The position numbers and the translations under genes are program-made. Below the pieces are notes generated by a model. That model searched no databases. It worked only from the letters and a program-made list of their open reading frames with translations, and was not told where the DNA came from. From contig NC_134398.1 of NCBI RefSeq assembly GCF_050003625.1, forward strand, positions 69,448,891 to 69,512,890: 64,000 bases of DNA, read 5' to 3'. Below are positions 1-9,515 of this stretch, piece after piece. Within the stretch, counting starts at the first letter, position 1. Each line of letters starts with the position of its first letter. This stretch comes from Haematobia irritans (taxonomy: Eukaryota; Arthropoda; Insecta; Diptera; Muscidae).

Positions 1-176
1 TTAAGTCAAATCACTTAATTATAAGGACAATACGACTTCATTGAAAAATGTATCGACTTGGATAAGGAAAAACACTTTACATTAGAGAAATGCGTCTTCT
101 ATACTAAGCAAAATTTGCATTCGTATTTTAAAGACATGAAATCTTTGACTTCACGACAATATTTTTGTCAGTGTGT
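1..176 (+). mobile_element. MITE family J, cut by window edge
   Basis: The stretch from the window start to the CAGTGTG end recurs inverted at about 2792-2976 and in altered form at 17310-18235 and 33965-34090. The right end matches the CACAGAAAAAAATATTGTCG terminus of the 2792 copy in reverse complement. No coding potential. The left boundary lies outside the window. Confidence 0.55.
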
Positions 177-261
177 GTAGTAATTTAAATAACCTTTATT
201 TCCACGCTTCGCTGTTGGAAGTCATTGTTTTCGTAAAGGGTATTTGCCATAGTATTATCCA

Positions 262-1170
262 CACTGAAAAAACACTGAACCTACCAGGAAGAAAACTTTT
301 GTTTAATTTTAGAAAATTTAGATTATTTGTAGAAAAATTTAACTAAAGAGTATTACAAACGCTGGCATTATGCCGATATCACAAAAATAAGTACATATTT
401 TCCCACAAATTTAAGAAAATTTATTAGACATAAGTATTTTTTTTCACTTCCCAGCAAAAAAATTTGGAAGTTCTTCCAAAGGCAAAACTTTAAAAGCACT
501 TTCAAAAGATGTACTCCCAATAATGTTCTTTATTTTAACTACAGAGGAAGTTTTTTAATTCAATTTTTTATAACTTTTTTTTAATATTTTTAATGTTAAC
601 TCTTTTGTTTCAAATAGTTTAAAAACAAAGTAAGAATTCATAAAATGGTACAAATTATTTAAATTTTGTCGTAAACAATTCTAAATTCAATCGGAAAAAG
701 TTGTGAATTTTTGAGGTCAAACGTTTCAGACAAGCGTTAGAATACATTAAAAATTATAAAAAATTATAAAAATTATTTATTTGACAAAATATCACAAAAT
801 TTTTTAATTTACATCCAAAAAGAATATTTTCATTACTTTTTTGGCGACGCTTTTTTTGCTGGGTTGTTTTTGTAGTGTGAAGGAATAAATTGGAGTTTAA
901 AATTGTAAGAATGACTTTAGTGCCATATGAAGTTCAAGTTGGCCGCATTTGTAGTAAAATTTAAAAATTGAAAAAGATGATGAACTATTTTGTGAGAAGT
1001 ACGAATTTAGTAAATCTTTATGCATCATTTCTGTATAATTTTAGTTCATATAACTAACGTACGCAAAAAATTATTACAATAAAAGAAACTTTCTCCAAAC
1101 ATAATAAGTCCATGAACTAAAAAAATATTAAATTGGCTTTAGGGAAATGGAGGGTTCACTTTTTTGTGTG
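262..1170 (+). mobile_element. MITE family C, copy 1 (interrupted)
   Basis: It begins CACTGAAAAAACACTGAACC and ends GGGTTCACTTTTTTGTGTG, imperfect terminal inverted repeats. The dinucleotide CA flanks both ends, read as a 2-bp target duplication. Without the 450-863 insertion it is 495 bp, matching the copies at 32514-33010 (497 bp) and 34382-34870 (489 bp). No ORF, so non-autonomous. Confidence 0.8.
450..863 (+). mobile_element. MITE family B, copy 1, inserted in family C
   Basis: A 414-bp element bounded by CCCAGCAAAAAAA and TTTTTTTGCTGGG, inverted repeats of about 13 bp. It sits inside the family C element. The uninterrupted C copies read CACTTGTTAAAGAAA at this point (32700, 34555, 57294), so they serve as empty sites. 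Related copies are at 17435-18185 and 39810-42140. Non-coding. Confidence 0.8.
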
Positions 1171-1244
1171 CACAACACTGTTTCCGTGCTCTTTTTCCGA
1201 CCAACGCAATAGCTCAATATGAACTTAAAGTATTTTGTAATATA

Positions 1245-1659
1245 CACAAGCACAGAAAAACATGTTTGGACATGTCTACCGCAGCCTTTTAATGTTTATC
1301 TAGAATGTAATGGTCGCAAAAACCATGCATTTCATCATTTTGAAAAGACATTTCTAGACGAAAACATATGGTGGCAATAAGCATTTAAATAATCCTCAAA
1401 TGCGACAAATATAGAATTTAAGGCCATTACATGGTCGCGAAAATCATGTACCTATTTATCGTGACCATTCATTTAATTGATTTTTCTTTGCAGCGATAAA
1501 TATAGGAAAATGTTAACTAATATAGTATGCATTCATCCTAATTTCTATGAAGATCACAGCCTTCAAAATAATAATAATGTCTTTGGCGCTATTCGGAGTT
1601 CGACTTTCTTCAAAATTAGTTAACTTTATCTTAATGAAGGGTTGACTTTATTTTGAGTG
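1245..1659 (+). mobile_element. MITE family I, copy 1
   Basis: About 415 bp between TA dinucleotides, starting CACAAGCACAGAAAAACATG and ending TTTATTTTGAGTG. A reverse-complement partner at 48060-48234 shares the ACATGTTTGGACATG start and the GCAATAAGCATTTAAAT block, which supports a repeat family. No ORF. Confidence 0.55.
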
Positions 1660-1900
1660 TATACGACTGGCGTGTGGTCCAAACAGAAGTAGTAATTTAA
1701 TTAAAATAACTTTAAACGATGTATTTATTATAATTAATTTGTTTTTTTTTTTTATTTTAAAGAAATTTGTCTTGAATATTCATTATTTCAATCAGTGTAA
1801 GATTAACATTAAACATTTTACCAATACCCATTTAGAAGTACTTAAAACGCCTTTCACCCTTGTCCATAACTCCACTGGGAACTTTGCCATGTGAACTACA

Positions 1901-2078
1901 TCACGCTTTGGTCTTCTGCTTCTTCATTACATTGATGATTGTATACCCATCTGGACTTATATTAAAAATTACTTTAATTTTTGAATAAAAAATCAAATCT
2001 TCAATAGTTTTCCTTTTAGAAATGTTATCCTCGTTGCAATTTCCTTTATTTACTTCTTTCTTTAAAAATAAACCACAA
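1901..2078 (-). CDS. possible last exon of an unrecognised gene
   Basis: On the minus strand a splice-acceptor-like CCTGATTGACCTCTAG is followed by an open stretch of 58 codons and TGA. One nucleotide completes a codon from the preceding exon (phase 2). The peptide is lysine-rich and ends KKQKTKA; it contains ISPDGYTIINV. An AATAAA at 1751-1756 lies about 145 nt after the stop and is followed by an A-run, as expected for a 3' end or for a retrocopy. I do not recognise the product. No upstream exon could be linked to it, and chance openness of AT-rich DNA is possible. Confidence 0.28.
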
Positions 2079-2089
2079 CTAGAGGTCAA

Positions 2090-2790
2090 TCAGGCCAGTT
2101 TGGAATGTGAAAAAAAAAACGTGAAAGCAAACATTCGGGCAATAGCTTGAACATAGATTTCCTTATGCACACAACACAAGTATCCTTGCCGTAAAGATTC
2201 ATCTCAACATAGGTAGCTATATAGACTGCACGTACTTGGCTTTGTAGCACGCGATATATTACAATTGGCACTAACGTATGTGGAACGTGTGCCATGGGGA
2301 CGAACGAATGAACTACGGTCGAATGGATGAAGGAACGTGTTAACAAATATTTAAAGGGTGTTACCAGTCATTCAAAAGGACATGTGACAAACATTCCATC
2401 GTTTTATGAGGGATGTTATTACTAACGAAAATCGTTCCCTATCTATGACAAAAAATCTTCAGTGGCAGTTAAACTTCAAATAAAAGTTGTCCTTTTTCAC
2501 TCATACCATGGATACGGTTGGGCTTTTGTTTGGAAGTTAAATATCAGTGATTACCAAGGGATGTGTTTAACAATGTTGACTTTATCACACTCTCCTCAAA
2601 TATGTATCATCTCCATCCACAGACTTAAATATTTAGAGTGATTCCCGACAAAAAGCCAAAAATCATAAAAGTATTTGCATTGTCATTGGGATAAGTTCCT
2701 ATATGCTAAAGGATAGCGTGAATTAACGATTAAGGACATACGTATTTGGTCATTGTTGGAAATTTGTGGTTTTAAAAAGTGAGAAATCTT
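2090..2790. other. unassigned AT-rich DNA
   Basis: No repeat seen elsewhere in the window and no convincing exon. The 86-codon minus ORF at 2086-2346 has no splice, start or composition support. This may be single-copy intron or intergenic sequence. Confidence 0.4.
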
Positions 2791-2791
2791 A

Positions 2792-2976
2792 CACAGAAAA
2801 AAATATTGTCGTGAGGTCAAAGATTTCATGTCCTTAAAATACGAATGCAAATATTGCTTAGCATAAAATACGAATTTCTCCAATATAAATTTTTTTTTGT
2901 CCAAATGTCGATAAATTTTTCAATGAAGTCGTATTGTCCTTATAATTAAGTGATTTGACTTAAAAATGGGTATCAT
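2792..2976 (-). mobile_element. MITE family J, copy 2
   Basis: Starts CACAGAAAAAAATATTGTCG after a TA and runs to GACTTAAAAATGGGTATC. It is the inverted counterpart of 1-176, with a poly-T difference near 2890. The two inverted copies bracket 2.6 kb of DNA holding a family C element, a family I element and a possible exon. Confidence 0.6.
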
Positions 2977-2979
2977 AAC

Positions 2980-3413
2980 ATGAAGGAAATTTTTTTTGGG
3001 TAAGGACCTCTATTTCCCCATTTATTTCTCGATTTTATTTTAAAGTAGAGGCTTTAATCTAAATAAAAATAAATAATCGAAATAAGCTATAAATATTTTC
3101 CATATTGGTGAGTACTAAAATGCATTTTTATAAACTTCTTTAACAATAAACGAAAATACGAAATTTTGAGTCCATTTTTCTACTGTATGTCTCTAGCATT
3201 TGGACATTTGTACAAAAACTATAGCTGATATTTTTTCGGGTTATTTTTTGTATTTTTTCTCACACTTCGATAAATATAAAAGGTAAAATAAGGCTTATTT
3301 TCATAGAGCTATTTGGTCACAATTCAAGAATCAAGTTTTCAGAACAAACTCATATAGCTCTTGAAGTAATTGAGGTAGGTCCTCAGAATTACAATTTTTA
3401 TTCTACATGATGC
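2980..3413. other. unassigned AT-rich DNA
   Basis: No repeat partner inside the window, no long ORF and no clear splice-flanked segment. I see nothing to annotate here. Confidence 0.4.
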
Positions 3414-4240
3414 TACACAGAAAAAAAGTGTCTCGTAAATTTAAGAAGATTTTTACAATAATTTATTACAAGAATTTTCCAGAATTTTAGTTCATTTTTC
3501 GTATCTTCAACGAAAATTAACTACTCGAAAGGAAATTTTACAAATTCTATCTAGCAATCGTTTAGTTCGTGGTCTACAAAATACGATGGAAATTTCCTTA
3601 AAAAATTTCTTAACTGGTAGTTAAAAATTCGTTTGTCATGCTATAAAACTACTTGTGAAATGTAAAGTATTTTCTAAATAATAAGTGCAATTTACCATAA
3701 GATTTTTTTGTGTCAGAAAATATTTTTTTACGAAAAATGAACTTGAAAGTGGATAGCAATTTCTTACTGACAATTCCTATAGTTAATAATTGTTGGTAAA
3801 AAATTTCCCAATGAAATATTTTTAGTTCACATGTAATTAAATTTATAGACATTTTCGTCAAAAATGGGTAGATATCATTTCATGAAGTTTTTGCTAATTT
3901 TAAGTTAAACGTTTAATCGTTCTTATACTGTGATATGCATTTAAGAGTATTGTTTTTAGACAGATGCGATGGACTAATGCATAGTACAGAGATCTTTCTC
4001 GTCAAAGTGGAATGTGTTTAATGTAAAGATGATGTTACTTGAAATTTTTTTGAGAGTGAGAGCATGCAATCCAATAATGAGAAATGGTAGCTAGTGATGG
4101 GGATGTTGTGTATATCTGAGCGTGGGGTTGTTTTTGTTCTTTCAGTGGTTTGTGTGTGTGTTTATTGTTCGCGAATGGTTTATTTGCCTGGATGAGGTGT
4201 TGTTTTCAATGAAGGCACATGTGTTTTTGTTGTTGTAGGA

Positions 4241-4323
4241 TTGTTTTGGTTTTGCTTGGTTTTGTTTGGCATGCTTCAGTTGTATAGTTGGCGTTGGCGT
4301 GGGCTGTTGCATCTTTTTAGCAA
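4241..4323 (+). CDS. candidate signal-peptide exon in family E copy 1
   Basis: 83 nt ending at a GTATGT donor. The same 83 nt, without indels, occurs at 55013-55095, where the first codon is ATG; here it is TTG, so this copy may have lost its start. The encoded peptide starts (M)FWFCLVLFGMLQLYS and then RWRGLLHLFS: a hydrophobic core typical of a signal peptide, followed by basic residues. The exon ends in phase 2. Joined to either exon-like segment at 4589 or 5119, the frame stays open for 17-18 more codons. Function unknown; mobile-element cargo is the working interpretation. Confidence 0.4.
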
Positions 4324-4588
4324 GTATGTAACAAGGGAATATAAAGGTATGGAATATTTTGGGTTTTTAGACATATATTGGTGTTTGTTTATTAAAACTT
4401 TGAAATTAAAGTTATTAATATTTTAGCGATGAGATGTACGATGGCGAAGTGATGATCGGTAGCTTAGAAAAAAGTTATTAAGAATGTTCAATATTTAGGA
4501 AAAAATGCTGAAATGGAAAGTATATTGAAATTGTTTTATCTAACTTAATTTTTATTATTCAATGTAAAAAATAAATATTCAATTTCAG

Positions 4589-4653
4589 AGTAACTCCAGA
4601 TGAATTTGGAAAATTGTTTGTTACACCTCAACGTATAGTTTAATGATAAATAG
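4589..4653 (+). other. micro-exon A (candidate terminal exon)
   Basis: 65 nt between a TTCAATTTCAG acceptor and a GTAAGA donor, with branch-like CTAAC upstream at about 4540. In the phase set by the 83-nt signal exon it reads VTPDEFGKLFVTPQRIV followed by TAA. The same layout with a frame-preserving 3-nt difference occurs at 5119-5186. Either splicing continues in an untranslated part or this is an exon with an internal stop. Confidence 0.35.
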
Positions 4654-5118
4654 GTAAGAGTTCTTTTTCAATGTGGTTTTCTTTTAAAAATTAAAATTCT
4701 TTATGTATATTATTATTTGCTTATTATTATTATTTTCTTGTAACAAGTTTCGGGCAAATTTTTATATTTGTCCTCAGCGTATAATTTAATAGAGAAGTGG
4801 TAAGTTTTCTTTTAAAAATTGGCTTTCTCACTAGAATATTTACGTTTTAATGACATTTTTATTGTCAAAAATTATAGGTTTTCAATACCTTATTTTAGTA
4901 TTACTTTCATCAAATATTTTTGGAAAATTTTTGTTACACCTCAGCATATAGTTTAATCATAAATTGGTAAGTATTCTTTTTAAAATGTGGTTTTCTTTTA
5001 AAAAGGATATTTTTTATTTTTATCATTATTGGCTAATTATTATTATTATTATTATTTTTTTTTTTTTTGAAACTAGCTTAATGTTTTTCTTTGTTGTAAA
5101 ATAAATATTTCATTTCAG

Positions 5119-5186
5119 AGCAACTCCAAGATGGATTCGGGCATATTTTTATATTCCTCCTCAGCGTATAATTTAATAGAGAAATG
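5119..5186 (+). other. micro-exon C (candidate terminal exon)
   Basis: 68 nt between CATTTCAG and GTAAGT. In the phase of the signal exon it reads ATPRWIRAYFYIPPQRII then TAA. It resembles micro-exon A at start (TP), end (PQRI-V/I-stop) and stop position, with a net 3-nt length difference. This is the strongest hint of past coding constraint in the array. Confidence 0.35.
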
Positions 5187-6507
5187 GTAAGTTTTCTTTT
5201 TAAATTTGGCTTTCTTTTCACTAGAATATTAACATTTTTATGACCTTTTTATTATCAAAATTACATGTTTTTAATACCTTATTTTAGTATTACATTAATC
5301 AAATATTTTTGGAAACCAATATAATATTTTTATTGTAAAAAACAAATATTTAATTTCAGAATAACAATTTGGAAACATTTTTATGAATTGGTAAGCTTTC
5401 TTTAACATTCTTTTAACCAGAATATTTAGTTTTTTTATGCATATTATTTCTTTAATTAGATTTTTTGGAAACCAATTTAATGTTTTCTATTTAATGTAAA
5501 AAATAAATATTTAATTTCAGAGTATACCCAAATGAATTTCGGTAACTTTTTAACCTCAGCGTTCAATTTAATAGAGAATTGGTAAGTTTTATATTAAAAC
5601 TTTGGCTTTCATTTGGCAAGAATATTTATTGTCTTATGTCCTCCATAGTTTTATGAGTTAATATATTACTTAATTCATTATTTCTCTAATTGTTTCAGGT
5701 ACAAACTTTATGAGGTACGTTTATCTAAGAAAAGTTGAATTCCTTACACCATTTAATAAAATGCCCCCAAATATGGTAAGTTACAAGCTAATTTAAAGAG
5801 ATTAAAAATTATATTTTATTACATGTTAGTTTTTAACAATTTTCATTATTCCTTCCATTTTTTTCAGCAAGATATGTGAATATACTAACGATGAGTAAAA
5901 AACTAAGGAAAAGTCAAAATGTCCAAATAGCGAGTTAAAATAAACTACTTTCTTGTTACACGTGGTCATAATTTTTATTCACAAAAACATTGTATTAAGA
6001 ACTTTCATCATGAGTTGTTATAATAAAGTACGTTTGCTTAAAGAAAGTTGAATTTTTATGTATGAAAATTTTCATAATAGTAAAACGGGTTGTTGTTCCT
6101 TTAATTATTTAATTTCTCTGTACTGTGGAATGATTGATTTAAAAATAGTTTAGTCGTCGACATTTTAAAGAGACTGTTAACCACTTTTTATTATCGGGTT
6201 TCCCAAAAAAATAAGCAGGTAAACCAAAATAATACAGACTTTTTAACTTGGTAGGGGTATATAAATCTTATGGTGTTGTAAAAATGAACTAAAATACAAT
6301 GTTATAGATTAACTAAAATTTAAGAGAATTATAAACTAGACAAGTTGAAAAAAATCTTAAGGGCTAAATCATGGTCAATATTACTACAGTTTAGTTCATT
6401 TTGCAATGGAAAAGGGTTCACTGTTTTTTCAGTGTAGTACAAGAAAAAACAGAAGAAAAAATAATGTCTCTAACATTAGGTTTATTTCGGTAGTGTATGG
6501 GTTAAAA

Positions 6508-7147
6508 CAATTACATTTTCATTAATTTTCGTAAATTTTACGAAGAACATTTTACCAATACACGAAACGTCTACGAAATATTCTACGTAGAAAGTTCGTA
6601 CTTTTAACGAAACTTTCTTCAAATTTCATTACTTTTGTGAAGAAGTTTTTACGAATTTATGAATATGTTACGAAATATTCTGCTTTAAAATTTCTTCACA
6701 AAAAGTACGAAACATTTTTTTTTTCGAAATAACGAAGACGTTTCATTGAAGTTGTAAAATTTCCATTCGCGACATAAAATTGTCTTTGAGAATGTGCTAC
6801 TTCTTATTTGGATTACAGCATGCGATGAATAAAAGTGAAGCAACCAAACTAAAAGTTAGTCAAAAACTTAAGATGTAAAGTAGTGATGACATTTTTCAAA
6901 CTTGTTACTACAACTAAATGCTCATTGGACTATATTTTTTTAAAGTTCGATCATTTTTCACAAAAAGTACAAAAGTTTTTCATAAATAGTACGAAATTAT
7001 TTCATTAAAAATACATAACAACTTCATAAAAAGCATGAACAATTTTCATAAAAAGTACGAAAAGTGTGAAACTTTTTTACGAAAATTTGGAATAATTTTT
7101 CTTCGTAAAAAGAACGAAATATTTGGTACTTTTAATGAAAAGTTTCT
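6508..7147 (+). mobile_element. family V TTCGTA-rich element, left part
   Basis: AT-rich element dominated by variants of TTCGTAC-TTTTTATGAAAA on both strands. Its continuation lies at 15092-15134, after the Jockey insertion, and ends CTTTCGGTG before TA. An inverted, uninterrupted copy is at 49871-50712. The left boundary is uncertain (6490-6510). No coding content. Confidence 0.6.
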
Positions 7148-7163
7148 TTGGCTGTAAAGCAAT
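7148..7163 (+). repeat. target-site duplication of the Jockey element, left
   Basis: TTGGCTGTAAAGCAAT, repeated with one mismatch at 15076-15091. It marks the insertion point of the retrotransposon into the family V element. The uninterrupted V copy (inverted, near 49945) carries the equivalent sequence once. Confidence 0.8.
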
Positions 7164-7309
7164 CATCATATATAAAATTCATAGTGTGGTGCTTGAAGTG
7201 TAAAGTCAGCGGAAGATTGGAAGTTTAAGTGAAGTTAAAGTGAAAGCTGATTCTCTTTGGGAGAAGTGATTAATTGTGATTAATATAGATTTTTAAATCT
7301 ATAATAGTC

Positions 7310-9004
7310 ATGGCCGACAGCAGTGGAGGTGATACATTAGTATCAAACAATGAGAATTGCATAGTAGGCGCAGTTGGTGGTATCCAATATACATGTTATC
7401 TAATTAATGAAGGAGATATGCTTATATCACAACAAAATTTCTCAAGTACAATGGAAAGACTTAATGGTAATGCATTAATAACAAATCAAGAATATCATAA
7501 TGATGGACACCAGAACATAATGTCGGACCAGGGAAGCATCACTGAAAATTTTCAACCTGTCCTTCGCAAGAGAGACAAAAAGAAAAGGAAGAAAAAAGCA
7601 GGCGATTCTTCGGATGAGTATGAGAAAATGGAAACGGAAGCCATAGTAGATAATCTAACGAAACAATTAGATTCCCTACGTATGGATCACCAATTAGCTC
7701 TGATGAAAATTAACGAGTTAATGAAAATGAAAGAGGAACTATTAAGAAAATTGATGGAAAATAATACCAATTCTAAAGAAAAAATATTTGGTGCCAATAG
7801 CAACGCTGGGGCTATGGCAGATGTTAACTGGAGTGATGAGTTAGCCGGAAATCTCAATATGGAGACGGATAGTGTAAATATCACACAGCCGGTGATTTCC
7901 AAAGGAGCGATTTCGAAAAAAAAAATTTTTACCAAATAATGAAGGAAGAGGAAACTCAACCAACAATGGTCACATGAACCAACATTCACCAAGAGGAGCA
8001 GATGGAAAGATTTAATCAGGAATAGCTGAGAATCAAGGAAGAAAACGAGCTGATAAAAACCCAAGTAAAGCCAGCCCACCTTCTAGTAAAATTTGTGGAA
8101 TGAAAGGAATTTCCAAGATGCATTAGAGAAAGTTTAGGGCATAATCTTTTTACCATAAATAGCATATTAAAAATTTGCTAAACCTTAAATTAAGTAGCAT
8201 GAGTGACTATGATATTATGATGAAATATTTAGAAGATATAAAGATATCACATTTTACGTATACGTCGAAGGCTGAGAAACCATATTCAGTATTAGTAAAG
8301 GGGTTATCTAGAACATATGCGAAAGAAAACCTGCAGGAAGATGTCAGAAAACATATGCCGAATGTGGTACTCAAGAGTGCGATGAACCTGGGAGATGGTA
8401 GGTGGATTGTCCAAATACATAAAAGATGTGACATAAAATCCTCCAGACAGGTGAATTGCCACATGCCTTACAGATGTGTAAAATGTGGTCAATCTCATGG
8501 AGCTGGCAACTGGACCAGGATATAGAGGCGTCTATAGAAAAGGACCCAGTCACGGGAGAAATTGTTCACAAAGTCGGACATGTAGTACACTGTATTAATT
8601 GCGCTGAGGATGGACACGTGACAAACTCAAAATAGTGTCCGAAAAGAATTGAGCTTATGCAGAAGATAAAAGAAAAGAAATTAGCCAAGAATGGCTTCGG
8701 TGAAAACATTCAAAGAGATGATGGTCTATCAGCAATACCTGTACAAAATGATATATCATTTGCGAATATGGCAAGAAATAATTTCCGACCTACGGCTCCG
8801 GCTCCACCCCTGGGCCAGTCAGTGACAACAGTTAAGGCGATGGGTTGGTTCAATGGGGAGCTTAAGAGACTGATAGGGAAGGATTTCGTTACATACATGC
8901 GCAAGATAAATACGTTTGTTGATACGTATAAGAATTATAAAACAGATGACGAACGACTGCAGAGTACATTTGGACTGCTATTGAGCTTAAGACTTTATGA
9001 CTAG
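7310..9004 (+). pseudogene. Jockey ORF1 (Gag-like protein), frameshifted
   Basis: Starts at ATG 7310. The first 209 codons include a lysine-rich stretch (KRDKKKRKKK) and a heptad-like helix (LTKQLDSLRMDHQLALMKI), plausibly a coiled coil. After a frame change the 8175-8525 part contains KAEKPYSVLVKGLSRTY, the PRE_C2HC-type region upstream of the knuckles in Jockey Gag, then the knuckle CVKCGQSHGAGNW, whose last Cys is now Trp. A second knuckle, CINCAEDGHV, follows near 8602. The C-terminal part, 8657-9004, returns to the first frame and ends TAG. In the family this protein binds the element RNA. At least two frameshifts and internal stops (8523, 8634) make it non-functional. Confidence 0.8.
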
Positions 9005-9515
9005 ACTTAAATGCATATTTCTTAATGCGAACTCCCTGGTGTCTTGATATAAGAGACATCACTTGGAGTTATTTGTTAGGGAAAACAGGCCGGATGTGCT
9101 ACTTATAGCGGAGACGGCATTATTGGACAGACACATCTTTGTACTGCAAGAATATAATATTTTTAGACAGGACAGGAAGGTAGGCCAGCCGGGAAGGGGT
9201 ACGGCGATCTGCTTGATAGAGAAGTTGAAAGGCGAGAGGGTGTCCGTGGATTTTGGCAATATTGAGGCCACAGTTAGAATTAAGGCAAGTGGGGGGAGAT
9301 ATGTGTTAACCATGTCGATGTATCTCAGACCGAGAAGATAGAAATGACTATAGGCACAGATGAGGCTGTAATTGGGGCGGATTTGAATGCGAGACATAGA
9401 ATGATTTATGATTGGCTTGATATGAGCCCTACCATAGTGATAAGACCAACATATGGTCCCACGAGATGCACGCCGACATCTCAATCTTTCATCGATTTTT
9501 TCATACGAGTAACTA
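8997..9515 (+). pseudogene. Jockey ORF2, endonuclease domain
   Basis: ATG at 8997 overlaps the ORF1 stop by 8 nt. Endonuclease signatures appear in order: IFLNANSL (Asn motif), DVLLIAET (catalytic Glu), RGTAICL, MSMYLRP (the Y..P motif), then after a frame change VIGADLNARH (the D-N motif). The last motif, FESDHRAV (SDH), lies beyond the 2.6-kb insertion, near 12150. There is a stop after SLVS (9045) and a frameshift near 9340. In the family this domain nicks target DNA to prime reverse transcription. Confidence 0.82.

Larger units (their letters stand above)
4589..5900 (+). repeat. tandem exon-intron-like repeat array
   Basis: Degenerate units of roughly 150-350 bp. Each has an ATTTCAG-type acceptor, a 31-77 nt segment containing CCTCAGCGTATAATTTAATAG or a remnant, and a GTAAG donor followed by TTTTCTTTT. 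Acceptor/donor pairs: 4589-4653, about 4760-4799, 4899-4966, 5119-5186, 5360-5390, 5521-5581, 5699-5775 and a last acceptor before 5868. The intron parts repeat too (AATACCTTATTTTAGTATTAC, AAAAAATAAATATTTAATTTC). The B and 4899 units have lost the usual acceptor by small deletions. The array lies wholly inside the family E element. Confidence 0.55.
3416..6434 (+). mobile_element. family E TIR element, copy 1, with exon-like cargo
   Basis: A 3019-bp element between TA dinucleotides, starting CACAGAAAAAAAGTGTCTCG and ending CACTGTTTTTTCAGTG. The first 1.2 kb aligns closely with 54228-55370. The last 550 bp aligns with the end of 9516-12090, including shared AAATCATGGTCA and TTTAGTTCAT blocks. 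There is no transposase ORF. The interior holds an 83-nt signal-peptide-like exon (4241-4323) and a series of micro-exon/intron repeat units (4589-5900) with consensus splice sites. It therefore looks like a non-autonomous DNA transposon carrying a small gene. Copies E2 (9516-12090) and E3 (54228-55370) share ends and parts of the layout. Confidence 0.7.

Noticed and set aside
4899..4966. A further functional micro-exon
   Set aside because: Its TTATTTTAG acceptor corresponds to intron sequence in the other units; a deletion has joined intron and exon parts, so it was kept only as a decayed array member.
7687..8079. 130-codon minus ORF opposite Jockey ORF1
   Set aside because: Antisense shadow of the Gag coding region.
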